Assembly (NCBI GenBank): GCA_016780825.1
Contig: JADHLF010000006.1
Span: forward strand, 1 to 64,000
DNA: 64,000 nt
DNA from: Planktomarina sp.
GTDB lineage: Bacteria > Pseudomonadota > Alphaproteobacteria > Rhodobacterales > Rhodobacteraceae
Direction: 5' to 3'
Part shown: piece by piece, positions 34,925-43,018 of the stretch
Layout of the letters: every line of letters begins with the position of its first letter
Numbering within the stretch: the stretch's first letter is position 1
Program-made: the position numbers and the translations under genes
The notes under the pieces: model-generated
The model's database searches: none
Seen by the model: the letters and a program-made list of their open reading frames with translations, nothing else
What the model was told of the DNA's origin: nothing

Positions 34925-36580
34925 CTAAGCAAAGCGGCCCTGACAGAACCACCCGCCCGAGATGGCACCACCATGGGCGAAATAAAGCCAAAACCGGTCT
35001 CCGGTTTTGGTGACCACCTGCCAGTAATCACGCGTTCCACTGCGCCAGGCCCTTTCGGCCAACCACCACTCCGGGGCAATCCGCTCTGGCCCCTGAGCAC
35101 TGAGCACCTCATGAAGTTGGCCGCGCCATTTGAATGACAATGGCACTGTTGCCGCGCTATGGGCCTGCAGGGCCTCCGGTGGGAAATGCACCAAAGGCCG
35201 CAGGCGCGACGGGGCCGGCCAATGCAAATGGGGCGCTGACCAGGCAGCGGCCTGCACCTGCGCGGCTTTCTCCGGGATATGGCTGTCACCGGGATGTAAG
35301 CGGGTCATGGCCTCCAGCCCGATGCGGGCGCCCAATGTGCCAATCAAATCATCCAGCTTGGTATTTTCCAACACGCGCGCCGCAACCATTTGACCAGCCT
35401 CAATATGCCCTTTGTGCTGATGGGCATGGATCGGCTCGGTTTGCGCCGCGACCAAGCGCAGCACATCAATGCCAAATTCTGCTTTGATATCCCCTAATTT
35501 TAACGCCAAAAGTGGCCGCATTCGCGTAATATCGGCAGAAGGTCGGGCCAATCCCACCTCAAGCGATTGCATGCTTTGATCTGTCCGATAGGCTTCCAGT
35601 CGCAATCGCCGCGCGCCCTGGCCCTTCTCGTTCAAACGCACCGCCAGACGCGGCAGCAATTTATCCAAAGCGGCCAAAAGATCTTCAACCAGGCCAATTG
35701 GCTCCGGTAGGCTCAAACGGCAGGCGAAATGCGGCGCTTGTTTCGCCGGGCTAATGGGTTCGGGGGCCACGCCCAAAGCCTGATCCATCCGATAGACCGT
35801 CCCCTTGCCAAACCGCCGTGCAAGGGCCGCGCGGGGCTGACCCATCAAATCTTCCACCCGCCGAAGTCCAAGCCTGCTGAGCGCTGTAACAACATGCCCC
35901 TCCAATCGCAGGGCCGCCACCGGCAAAGGCGCAAGGGCTTGGCGCGTCAAGCCAGGCTGGGCAATACGGCCCGATGCGCCTCGATTGCTGCGCAGCTGCG
36001 GCGCGGCGCCTCCACGCTCCCAATTGCGGCGTTTGACGGCGCGCGACCGGGTGGCGGGGGCCTCCTGATCAATCGCATCGCCCGTGCGGCTTACCCCTAA
36101 GGGCTGACCTGCATAGCGCGCCAAGGCCCATGCGGCGCCTTTTGTATCCGCCAGGCCGATATGCACAGAAAGGCCAAGATCCAGGCAATCTTGCTCCACC
36201 TGCTCTATAACCCCTTCCTCACCCCCAAATAAATGTGCACATCCCGTCAAATCAATGACCAAAGAATGAGGCGGCTCTTCCGCCACCCAGGGCGAAAATT
36301 TAGAGGCCCAGCGGCGCAGACTGTTTAAAAACCGCGCTTCACTCTGAGGATTTTGAAGCCGTGTGATAAGATCGGGGCACATGGCCATAGCGTCGCGCAA
36401 AGGTTGATCCAAGCGCAGCCCCCGCTCCTCCGCCATTTGTGACAATGAGGAGAGCACCTGCATCTGCCCACGATCTTGCACCACAGCAAAAGGCAACTCT
36501 TGCGTCATACGGGCCTGTCGCAACAGCCGCTCTGCACCCATCCGAGGAAACCATAATGATAAAACACGTCGATGTGACAT
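34925..36580 (-). CDS. imuB: ImuB-like Y-family polymerase homologue
   Basis: 551-aa DinB/UmuC-fold protein of the ImuB type. ImuB normally lacks polymerase activity and bridges the beta clamp to DnaE2 in SOS mutagenesis. The N-terminal active-site DxD of true Y-polymerases is replaced by LWFPRMGAERLLRQ, as in ImuB; DLTGCAHLFGG and the little-finger region follow, and the C-terminus ends in the family-type WLYFAHGG...WFCQGRFA. A LexA-type box lies 13 bp upstream of the ATG. Unusually, neither imuA (normally upstream) nor dnaE2 (normally downstream) is present here. Confidence 0.9.
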   Translation of the reverse strand: MSHRRVLSLWFPRMGAERLLRQARMTQELPFAVVQDRGQMQVLSSLSQMAEERGLRLDQPLRDAMAMCPDLITRLQNPQSEARFLNSLRRWASKFSPWVAEEPPHSLVIDLTGCAHLFGGEEGVIEQVEQDCLDLGLSVHIGLADTKGAAWALARYAGQPLGVSRTGDAIDQEAPATRSRAVKRRNWERGGAAPQLRSNRGASGRIAQPGLTRQALAPLPVAALRLEGHVVTALSRLGLRRVEDLMGQPRAALARRFGKGTVYRMDQALGVAPEPISPAKQAPHFACRLSLPEPIGLVEDLLAALDKLLPRLAVRLNEKGQGARRLRLEAYRTDQSMQSLEVGLARPSADITRMRPLLALKLGDIKAEFGIDVLRLVAAQTEPIHAHQHKGHIEAGQMVAARVLENTKLDDLIGTLGARIGLEAMTRLHPGDSHIPEKAAQVQAAAWSAPHLHWPAPSRLRPLVHFPPEALQAHSAATVPLSFKWRGQLHEVLSAQGPERIAPEWWLAERAWRSGTRDYWQVVTKTGDRFWLYFAHGGAISGGWFCQGRFA

Positions 36581-36593
36581 AACCGCAGACTTT

Positions 36594-36608
36594 GTTCACT
36601 ATATGTTC
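36594..36608. promoter_or_regulatory. Alphaproteobacterial LexA (SOS) box before imuB
   Basis: GTTCACTATATGTTC is an exact GTTC-N7-GTTC match (GAAC-N7-GAAC on the imuB strand), ending 13 bp upstream of the imuB ATG. This is the known LexA site of Rhodobacterales and other alphaproteobacteria, and implies SOS control of imuB. Confidence 0.8.
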
Positions 36609-36840
36609 TATATGACATAGCCTGTCTCAGAGTCGAGTCCTGCCGCAAAGAGCCCGCGCAAAAACAGTCGGTTTCGACCCAGCGCAAATACGCTTGAGTT
36701 TTGACCCAAGGGCTGGCCGACGCAGACGTCGGTTTGCACCTGATAAAGGTCTGTTGTGCGGACGAAGCGGACAGTCAGGACACTAAACCAACGGTCCGCT
36801 TATTTGGTTCACAAAAATGCGGAGACGCTTGCCTGTTTCG
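36609..36840. other. Non-coding interval between imuB and hydrolase pseudogene
   Basis: About 230 bp with no gene I can support on either strand. It contains repeated short motifs such as CGGTTTCGACCCA and GAGTTTTGACCCAA and looks like degraded or junction DNA at the left edge of the TetR-hydrolase cassette. Confidence 0.4.
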
Positions 36841-37869
36841 CTACGCGCCGCTAAATTTCCGGGCCAGGAAGTCCAGTAGCCGCTCGGGGTGATGGTTAAA
36901 ATAGGTATAGGCATCGAACCGCATGCCAGTGCCATAGGCAGGTTCATGATCGGGACCGATCCAGATCACCTCGGTCTCGACGGTCGCGGCATTGATGATC
37001 TTCTAGACTTCGTTCTGCCCTGTCGCAGTGTCAAAGGTGTATTTGTCCGCCTCGACCTGAGAGAACAGGATCGGAACCGTCACGCTCGGGACCGTTTCCA
37101 GCGCGTTCGCGTAGCCAAAGCCATATTTGTCCTGCTGGATCTGCTGAACCCGGTCAACGATGTCGAGCCCAAGGGTCGCGCGGATGATGCGATCCGTGAA
37201 ACTGTAGGAAATCGTTGGCTGGTTGGCGACCAAGGCCCGGATTTGCGGATTGGCGAACAAGTCTGATTCCTTTTGCCAAGCGAGGAAGGTTGCGTTCGCG
37301 CCCATGCATTGCGACAGGAAGATGATCTCATCATCGCCGAAATCAGGGTGGCTGGTGACATAGCTCAACGAGGCGACAACGTCCTGCCATTCCGTCACGC
37401 CCGCGCCCACGGGAGCCTCGATACCGCGTGATTTGCGGCCCAGTCCGCCGCCGCTTTCACCCTGCCCACGGTGATCATACATCACCACGTTATAGCCGGC
37501 ATCATGTATGTGTCGAACCATCGGCAGAAACTCCGCCTCGACACCATCCAGACCCTTAACCGATCCGTAGCGCGTGGTCGTCAGCGGATGGTTGAGAATA
37601 ATTGTCCGATCCGACGACGACGCAGCGCGGATTTCCCATGCGCTGAGGATGATGCCATCAGCGGTCACGAACTCGACGTTTTGGTAGTCCATGCCGTAGT
37701 CGGCGGGCGTCTTGGGGTTGTCCAGACGCGCGGGGGCCACGCGCATGTTGACAATCATCCGCGCCATCAACGTGTCCCGCATGCCAAAGGGGTTCGCGAA
37801 CCAGAATGCGGCAGCCAGTGCCGCGAGTCCGGCAATCGACGCCATTGCATAAACCATGATCTTCCTCAT
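36841..37869 (-). pseudogene. Alpha/beta hydrolase interrupted by an in-frame TAG
   Basis: An alpha/beta hydrolase frame from ATG 37869 is stopped by TAG at 37003-37005 (codon 289). The same frame then continues for 53 sense codons to a second TAG at 36841. The downstream part reads as a normal hydrolase C-terminus (IWIGPDHEPAYGTGMRFDAY, then a final helix ending LLDFLARKFSGA), so one nonsense change explains it. The N-terminus has a membrane anchor or signal helix, then HPLTTTRYGS and YDHRGQGESGGG. The nucleophile elbow SQCMGAN has Cys instead of Ser. The expected catalytic His lies after the stop, so the truncated protein should be inactive. It is divergent from a TetR gene. Confidence 0.8.
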
Positions 37870-37886
37870 TTCTATCTCTATATGTG

Positions 37887-37904
37887 CAGTGTATATTTGC
37901 ACTG
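37887..37904. promoter_or_regulatory. Candidate TetR operator
   Basis: Inverted repeat CAGTG-N8-CACTG in the 92-bp gap between the divergent hydrolase and TetR genes, within an AT-rich stretch. Position and symmetry suit a TetR-family site controlling both genes. Confidence 0.5.
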
Positions 37905-37961
37905 ATCATATATTCACCGACGGCCTTGCGCAAGTGATTAGGAAAAGTTTACGTTGTACAA

Positions 37962-38555
37962 ATGAAGACAGAGCAAAAAGAACCGACCCGTTACCACCAC
38001 GGAAATTTGCGCCAGGCCCTGATGGTCGCAGCACGGCGCTTGCTTGAGGTCGAAGGCCACAGCAACCTGTCCTTGCGCAAATGTGCCGATGCCGTAGGTG
38101 TCAGCGCAACAGCCCCCCAGAACCACTTCCCGAACAAGGCGGCGCTTCTGACGGCACTGGCGGCGGAAGGTTACGCCGAACTGGAAACGTATATGCTCAG
38201 GGGGATCGAAGGCACGGCGGACCGCGATGCCCGTCGCACCGCAGCGCTCTTGGGCTATGTCGCGTTCGCGCAGGATCATCCGGCTCTTTACGAGCTGATG
38301 TACGCGCGCGACCGAGTCTCATCAAACGATCCGGAACTGTTGCGCCATGTGAGAGCCTGTTTCGCGATACTGGCGGACAACTCAAAGGGTTTCGGGCGTT
38401 TCGACGGCGACGCAGGGAAGGTCGCAGCCCGGCAGCAGATGTTTCTCTGGAGCCTCGTTCACGGATATTCGCAGCTGTTGACAGCCAACCGGTTCAAGAC
38501 AGAAAGCATGCTTGGAGAAAGCATCCTCGATATTCTCCCCGATCTGCGCTCGTGA
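37962..38555 (+). CDS. TetR/AcrR family regulator (WHG-type C-terminus)
   Basis: 197-aa regulator with an N-terminal HTH (YHHGNLRQALMVAARRLLE then LSLRKCADAVGVSATAPQNHF, about residues 10-60). The C-terminal ligand domain has the WSLVHGYSQLL block (near 165) of TetR_C_33/WHG-type regulators. It is intact, unlike the divergent hydrolase. It is probably a local repressor of that gene, released by a small hydrophobic ester or similar ligand; the ligand is unknown. Together they look like an inserted two-gene cassette between imuB and gpmI. Confidence 0.88.
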   Translation: MKTEQKEPTRYHHGNLRQALMVAARRLLEVEGHSNLSLRKCADAVGVSATAPQNHFPNKAALLTALAAEGYAELETYMLRGIEGTADRDARRTAALLGYVAFAQDHPALYELMYARDRVSSNDPELLRHVRACFAILADNSKGFGRFDGDAGKVAARQQMFLWSLVHGYSQLLTANRFKTESMLGESILDILPDLRS

Positions 38556-38733
38556 AAGCGGACACTAATGTATAGCGCAGCAATTGTCACACAGGGCTCA
38601 GAGTCCGAATTCTCCGCACCATGAATGGGTGGCCGCTTTCGGTCAAAAACCCAGTACCAAAACCAGTAGCTCTAAAACGGTGGAATACCGCCAGCGATCA
38701 GGTAAACAGAGGCGCGTCGAAAAGGAGATTGTC

Positions 38734-40251
38734 ATGACCAAACCCGTGGTACTTTGCATTTTGGATGGATGGGGTTTGAGCGACACCACGCAGGGCAATG
38801 CCCCTGCCCTAGCGCATACGCCAAATTTTGACCGCCTCATGGCGCGCTGCCCAAATGCGCGTTTAATCACCCATGGGCCTGATGCCGGTCTGCCCAGCGG
38901 ACAGATGGGCAATTCCGAAGTTGGCCATACCAATATTGGAGCCGGCCGGGTGGTGGCGATGGATTTGGGGCAGATTGATCTTGCGATTGAGGATAAAAGC
39001 TTCTTTCAAAACCCTGCTATTTTGGACTTTGCCGCCAAACTCAAGGCCAGCGGTGGCGCGGCGCATCTCATGGGGGTGATCTCCGACGGCGGGGTGCATG
39101 GGCATCTCAGCCATCTCTTGGCAGCCAGCACTTTACTTTGTGACATGGGCATTCCCGTGCTGATCCATGCCATTGCGGACGGGCGCGATGTCAGCCCCAG
39201 CTCCGCCGCAGGCTATTTCGCCACGCTGCAAGAGCAGCTGCCACAAGGCGCGCAGATTGGCACAGTCATTGGCCGCTACTATGCTTTGGACCGCGACAAC
39301 CGTTGGGAGCGGGTGCAAACCGCCTATAGCGCCATCGCCCAAGGCGCCGGCATCAAAGCTGCCACCGCCCAAGAGGTGATCGCGCGCGCCTATGCGGACG
39401 GGCAGACAGATGAGTTTATCCCCGCCAGCGTGATTGGCGATTACGCGGGACTGCGGCCACAAGATGGCCTATTTTGCCTAAATTTTCGTGCCGACCGGGC
39501 GCGAGAAATTCTAGCCGCCCTTTGCCAACCTGATTTTGACGCATTTGACACAGCGCCTCGGGTCACATTAAGCGCACAAATGGGGATGGTAACTTACTCT
39601 GATGACCATGACACCTATCTCACAGCCGCCTTCCCAAAGCGCGATATCCCCAACACGCTGGGCGCATGGGTCGCGCACCATGGCAAGCGCCAATTTCGAC
39701 TCGCAGAGACTGAAAAATATCCCCATGTGACATTTTTCATGAATGGCGGCCGAGAAGTGCCCGAGGTGGGCGAGGACCGTTTTATGCCCAGCTCACCCAA
39801 GGTCGCCACCTATGATATGCAACCGCAGATGTCCGCCGCAGAGGTCACAGAGCGCTTTGTCGCCGCCATTGAGACGGGCTATGATCTGATCATCACCAAT
39901 TATGCCAATCCTGATATGGTTGGGCATACGGGCGACTTGCAGGCGGCCATCGCCGCTTGCGAAGCGGTGGATCAGGGGCTTGGCCAGGTGGTTGAGGCAT
40001 TGGAGCGCTGCGGTGGCAAGATGATTGTCACCGCCGACCATGGCAATTGTGAGATGATGATTGATCCCATCACCGGCGGGCCACACACCGCCCATACGAC
40101 AAATCTTGTACCTGTCATCGGCTTGGGCTTGCCACAGGGCTGCGGATTGCGTGCGGGCCGATTGGCCGATCTCGCGCCCACGGTTCTTGAGCTGATGGAT
40201 CTGCCCAAACCGGACGAAATGACAGGTCACTCCTTGATCACCCACCCTTAA
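38734..40251 (+). CDS. gpmI: 2,3-bisphosphoglycerate-independent phosphoglycerate mutase
   Basis: 505-aa alkaline-phosphatase-superfamily enzyme interconverting 3- and 2-phosphoglycerate in glycolysis/gluconeogenesis, dependent on Mn2+. Visible: ILDGWG at residues 8-13, phospho-serine site SGQMGNSEVGH near 57-67, FINGG-type FFMNGG near 332, DMVGHTGD near 397 and TADHGNCEMM near 433. The start ATG at 38734 follows AAGGAG; upstream in-frame sequence (50 codons) is not homologous. It is followed, after a 197-bp gap, by ctpA; the envC gene often found between them is missing. Confidence 0.97.
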   Translation: MTKPVVLCILDGWGLSDTTQGNAPALAHTPNFDRLMARCPNARLITHGPDAGLPSGQMGNSEVGHTNIGAGRVVAMDLGQIDLAIEDKSFFQNPAILDFAAKLKASGGAAHLMGVISDGGVHGHLSHLLAASTLLCDMGIPVLIHAIADGRDVSPSSAAGYFATLQEQLPQGAQIGTVIGRYYALDRDNRWERVQTAYSAIAQGAGIKAATAQEVIARAYADGQTDEFIPASVIGDYAGLRPQDGLFCLNFRADRAREILAALCQPDFDAFDTAPRVTLSAQMGMVTYSDDHDTYLTAAFPKRDIPNTLGAWVAHHGKRQFRLAETEKYPHVTFFMNGGREVPEVGEDRFMPSSPKVATYDMQPQMSAAEVTERFVAAIETGYDLIITNYANPDMVGHTGDLQAAIAACEAVDQGLGQVVEALERCGGKMIVTADHGNCEMMIDPITGGPHTAHTTNLVPVIGLGLPQGCGLRAGRLADLAPTVLELMDLPKPDEMTGHSLITHP

Positions 40252-40448
40252 CGGCAAAATCCCGCCCATTCTCACCGATATCTGTCAATAGAGGCACCGA
40301 GCTGCCATCTTTGGCCGAGAATAAACGGTTTCGGCGCGCAATCAGCGCAGTAGGGGCTGGAAAGCCGGGACAAGACAGGCTTTATATAGGCCAAGACGCA
40401 AGTCAGGTGGCGCGAGGTGCAGCGCCCCGATGCAAAAAGGATTGTGAA

Positions 40449-41786
40449 ATGAAAAAGTTTTTGATTGCAGCGGTGCTGGGCGGGCTCCTCGGGGTGGCGG
40501 TCGCCCCGCAATTGGCTGGACCTCTGTTGGCCCAGGAAACCGACCAAGCAGAAACCTATAAACAGCTCGAACTTTTTGGCGATATTTTTGATCGCATCCG
40601 CGCGCAATATGTCGAAGAAGTGGATGATAAAAAGCTGATTGAAGCGGCAATCAATGGCATGCTGACCTCTTTGGATCCACATTCAAGCTACCTGTCGCCC
40701 GATGATGCCAACGATATGCGCATTCAAACCCGGGGCGCCTTTGGCGGGCTGGGGATAGAGGTGACGCAAGAGGATGGGTTTGTAAAAGTCATTACCCCAA
40801 TTGATGACACCCCCGCTGCCGAGGCCGGAGTCGAACCTGGCGATTTCATCACCCATGTGGACGGTGAAGGTCTTTTGGGTCTGACATTGGATGAGGCGGT
40901 GCAATTGATGCGCGGTCCGGTCGGTTCGGAAATCGTGATCACCGTCGTGCGCGAAAGTGAACCTGAGCCCTTTGACATCAAAATCATCCGCGACACCATC
41001 AAATTGACCGCCGTGCGCGACAAGACAATTGGTCAGTCCATTGTGATGCGGGTCAGCACCTTTAATGACCAAACCTACCCAAATCTTGAGGACGGCATCA
41101 CAAAACAAATTGAGACGGCAGGCGGCATCGAAAACATCAACGGCTTTGTCATTGATTTGCGGAACAATCCCGGCGGGTTGCTCAGCCAAGCGATCAAAGT
41201 CTCGGATGCCTTTCTCGAAAAGGGTGAGATCGTTTCAACCCGTGGACGCGCGCCCGAAGATGGCGACCGTTGGAATGCTCGGGCCGGCGATTTGGCCCAA
41301 GGGAAACCGATTGTCGTTTTGATCAATGGCGGCTCTGCCTCTGCCTCTGAAATTGTCGCCGGCGCATTGCAAGATCACCGCCGCGCGATTGTCGTGGGCA
41401 CCAAGAGCTTTGGCAAAGGCTCTGTTCAAACCATCATGCCGCTGGCTGGCGATGGGGCGATGCGCTTGACCACCGCGCGCTACTACACCCCATCGGGCCG
41501 ATCCATCCAAGCGCTTGGGGTCTCGCCCGACATCATAGTCGAGCAGCCCCGAAAAGATCCCAGCATCTCCGAGGATGAGGCCGATGAGGAGCAAGCAAGC
41601 GTGCGCAGCGAGGCGGATTTGCGCGGGTCACTCGACAACGACAGCCTGTCTGACGCGGACCGAGATCAAATTGAGCAAGAGCGCACCCGCGCCGAGGAGG
41701 CCGCGAAGCTGCGCGATGAGGATTTCCAGCTGTCCTATGCAATTGATCTGCTCAAGGGCCTCTCGGCCATCCAACCGGCACAATAG
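40449..41786 (+). CDS. ctpA: S41 family C-terminal processing peptidase
   Basis: 445-aa periplasmic serine protease with an N-terminal signal peptide (MKKFLIAAVLGG to LLAQ, about residues 1-27), an N-terminal helical region (SLDPHSSYLS), a PDZ domain (about 85-165, GGLGIEV to IVREGSEP-like) and the S41 catalytic core with Ser in GGSASASEIVAGAL and Lys in TKSFGKGSVQT. It has an acidic C-terminal extension with many Glu/Asp. It matures or degrades envelope proteins, including murein hydrolases. rppH follows 3 bp after its stop. Confidence 0.96.
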   Translation: MKKFLIAAVLGGLLGVAVAPQLAGPLLAQETDQAETYKQLELFGDIFDRIRAQYVEEVDDKKLIEAAINGMLTSLDPHSSYLSPDDANDMRIQTRGAFGGLGIEVTQEDGFVKVITPIDDTPAAEAGVEPGDFITHVDGEGLLGLTLDEAVQLMRGPVGSEIVITVVRESEPEPFDIKIIRDTIKLTAVRDKTIGQSIVMRVSTFNDQTYPNLEDGITKQIETAGGIENINGFVIDLRNNPGGLLSQAIKVSDAFLEKGEIVSTRGRAPEDGDRWNARAGDLAQGKPIVVLINGGSASASEIVAGALQDHRRAIVVGTKSFGKGSVQTIMPLAGDGAMRLTTARYYTPSGRSIQALGVSPDIIVEQPRKDPSISEDEADEEQASVRSEADLRGSLDNDSLSDADRDQIEQERTRAEEAAKLRDEDFQLSYAIDLLKGLSAIQPAQ

Positions 41787-41789
41787 CAG

Positions 41790-42275
41790 ATGCGACACTC
41801 TGATATTGAACAGCTGCCCTATCGACCCAATGTGGGGGTCATGCTCATCAACCGTGCGGGCCTGGTCTTCGTAGCCCAAAGGCTCGAACATTATTCTGAG
41901 GCGTGGCAGATGCCCCAGGGAGGCATTGATCCTGGCGAAGATGCAAGAGTGGCCGCCCTGCGTGAACTGGAGGAAGAAACCGGCGTCCCAGCGCAAAAAG
42001 TGCAAATCCTTGCGGAAACCCCGGGCTGGATTCCCTACGAATTGCCTGCGGATTTGATCCCGCAGCTCTGGGGGGGCAAATACCGCGGTCAGAAACAAAA
42101 ATGGTTTTTGATGCGATTTTTAGGCGAAGATTCAGATGTCAATATTGACACAGATGACCCTGAATTTTCCGCCTGGAAATGGATCGCCCCCGCCGATCTG
42201 CCCGAGGCGATTGTGTCTTTCAAACGCGATGTCTACCGCTCGGTGCTCGCTGCATTCAAAGAGCATCTGCCGTAA
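41790..42275 (+). CDS. rppH: RNA pyrophosphohydrolase RppH (Nudix)
   Basis: 161-aa Nudix hydrolase that removes pyrophosphate from 5'-triphosphate RNA and so triggers decay. The Nudix box GGIDPGEDARVAALRELEEE is intact at about residues 47-66, preceded by YRPNVGVMLINRAGLVF and followed by GQKQKWFLMRF, typical of RppH. It starts 3 bp after ctpA and is probably cotranscribed. Confidence 0.96.
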   Translation: MRHSDIEQLPYRPNVGVMLINRAGLVFVAQRLEHYSEAWQMPQGGIDPGEDARVAALRELEEETGVPAQKVQILAETPGWIPYELPADLIPQLWGGKYRGQKQKWFLMRFLGEDSDVNIDTDDPEFSAWKWIAPADLPEAIVSFKRDVYRSVLAAFKEHLP

Positions 42276-42286
42276 AGGCGGCAGAT

Positions 42287-43018
42287 CTATGCAGCTATAG
42301 ATATTTTGCGTCGCCCCTGTGCGGTCAAAATGCTGCAACTCAGCCCTTCAAACACCGCCGCCGTAAGCGCGTGGCCATAGCCAGCCCCGCTGTCCAGGTT
42401 GAGCCTGTTGCCATAATGGCAAGCCTGTTCGACCGGCGAATGGCCATGCACAATGAGCTTTGGATGCGGGCCGGTGTAGGTCAAAAACTCCTCGCGTATC
42501 CACAAGAGATCCTCTTCAGATTGATCGCATAGCGCCACACCGGGGCGAATACCTGCGTGGCAAAAGAACCAATCCTCAGTCTCAAAGGTCAAAGGACAGG
42601 CCGACAGAAACTCACGATGCGCCTTTGGCACCACGCGCAACGCCTCGTCATGCACCGCGGAGAGCCGACGGCGCGTGCTGAAATCCAGCCCGTAAGAGCG
42701 CAGCGTGTCTTGCCCGCCCAACCGCTCATGCAGCCAGCTCAAATCCGTAAACAGATGCGGATCCGCCCGGCTTGGGGTTTGCAAAAACCACTCAAACATC
42801 CGGTCATGATTGCCTTTTAAAAAGGTCCAATGGCGTCCGGCATCGCGGCCTTGGATCAAAAAATCCAAAACGCCGCGACTGTCGGGACCCCGATCAATAT
42901 AGTCCCCAAGAAAGACGATGGGCGACTCCGGCCCACCGTCCTTTTCAATCCATTCAATGGCTTGGGTTAACCCGGCCAATTGTCCATGGATATCACCAAT
43001 CGCATAGAGCGGATTCAT
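42287..43018 (-). CDS. Calcineurin-like metallophosphoesterase
   Basis: 243-aa PPP-type serine/threonine phosphatase-like protein. Metal motifs GDIHG (8-12), GDYIDRG (37-43) and KGNHD (near 68-72) are intact, and a C-terminal HGHSP block carries the last His. Cytoplasmic, with unknown substrate; Roseobacter homologues are usually annotated as protein phosphatases. The start overlaps the serA stop (ATGA), making it the third gene of a serC-serA-phosphatase unit. Convergent with rppH. Confidence 0.9.
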   Translation of the reverse strand: MNPLYAIGDIHGQLAGLTQAIEWIEKDGGPESPIVFLGDYIDRGPDSRGVLDFLIQGRDAGRHWTFLKGNHDRMFEWFLQTPSRADPHLFTDLSWLHERLGGQDTLRSYGLDFSTRRRLSAVHDEALRVVPKAHREFLSACPLTFETEDWFFCHAGIRPGVALCDQSEEDLLWIREEFLTYTGPHPKLIVHGHSPVEQACHYGNRLNLDSGAGYGHALTAAVFEGLSCSILTAQGRRKISIAA

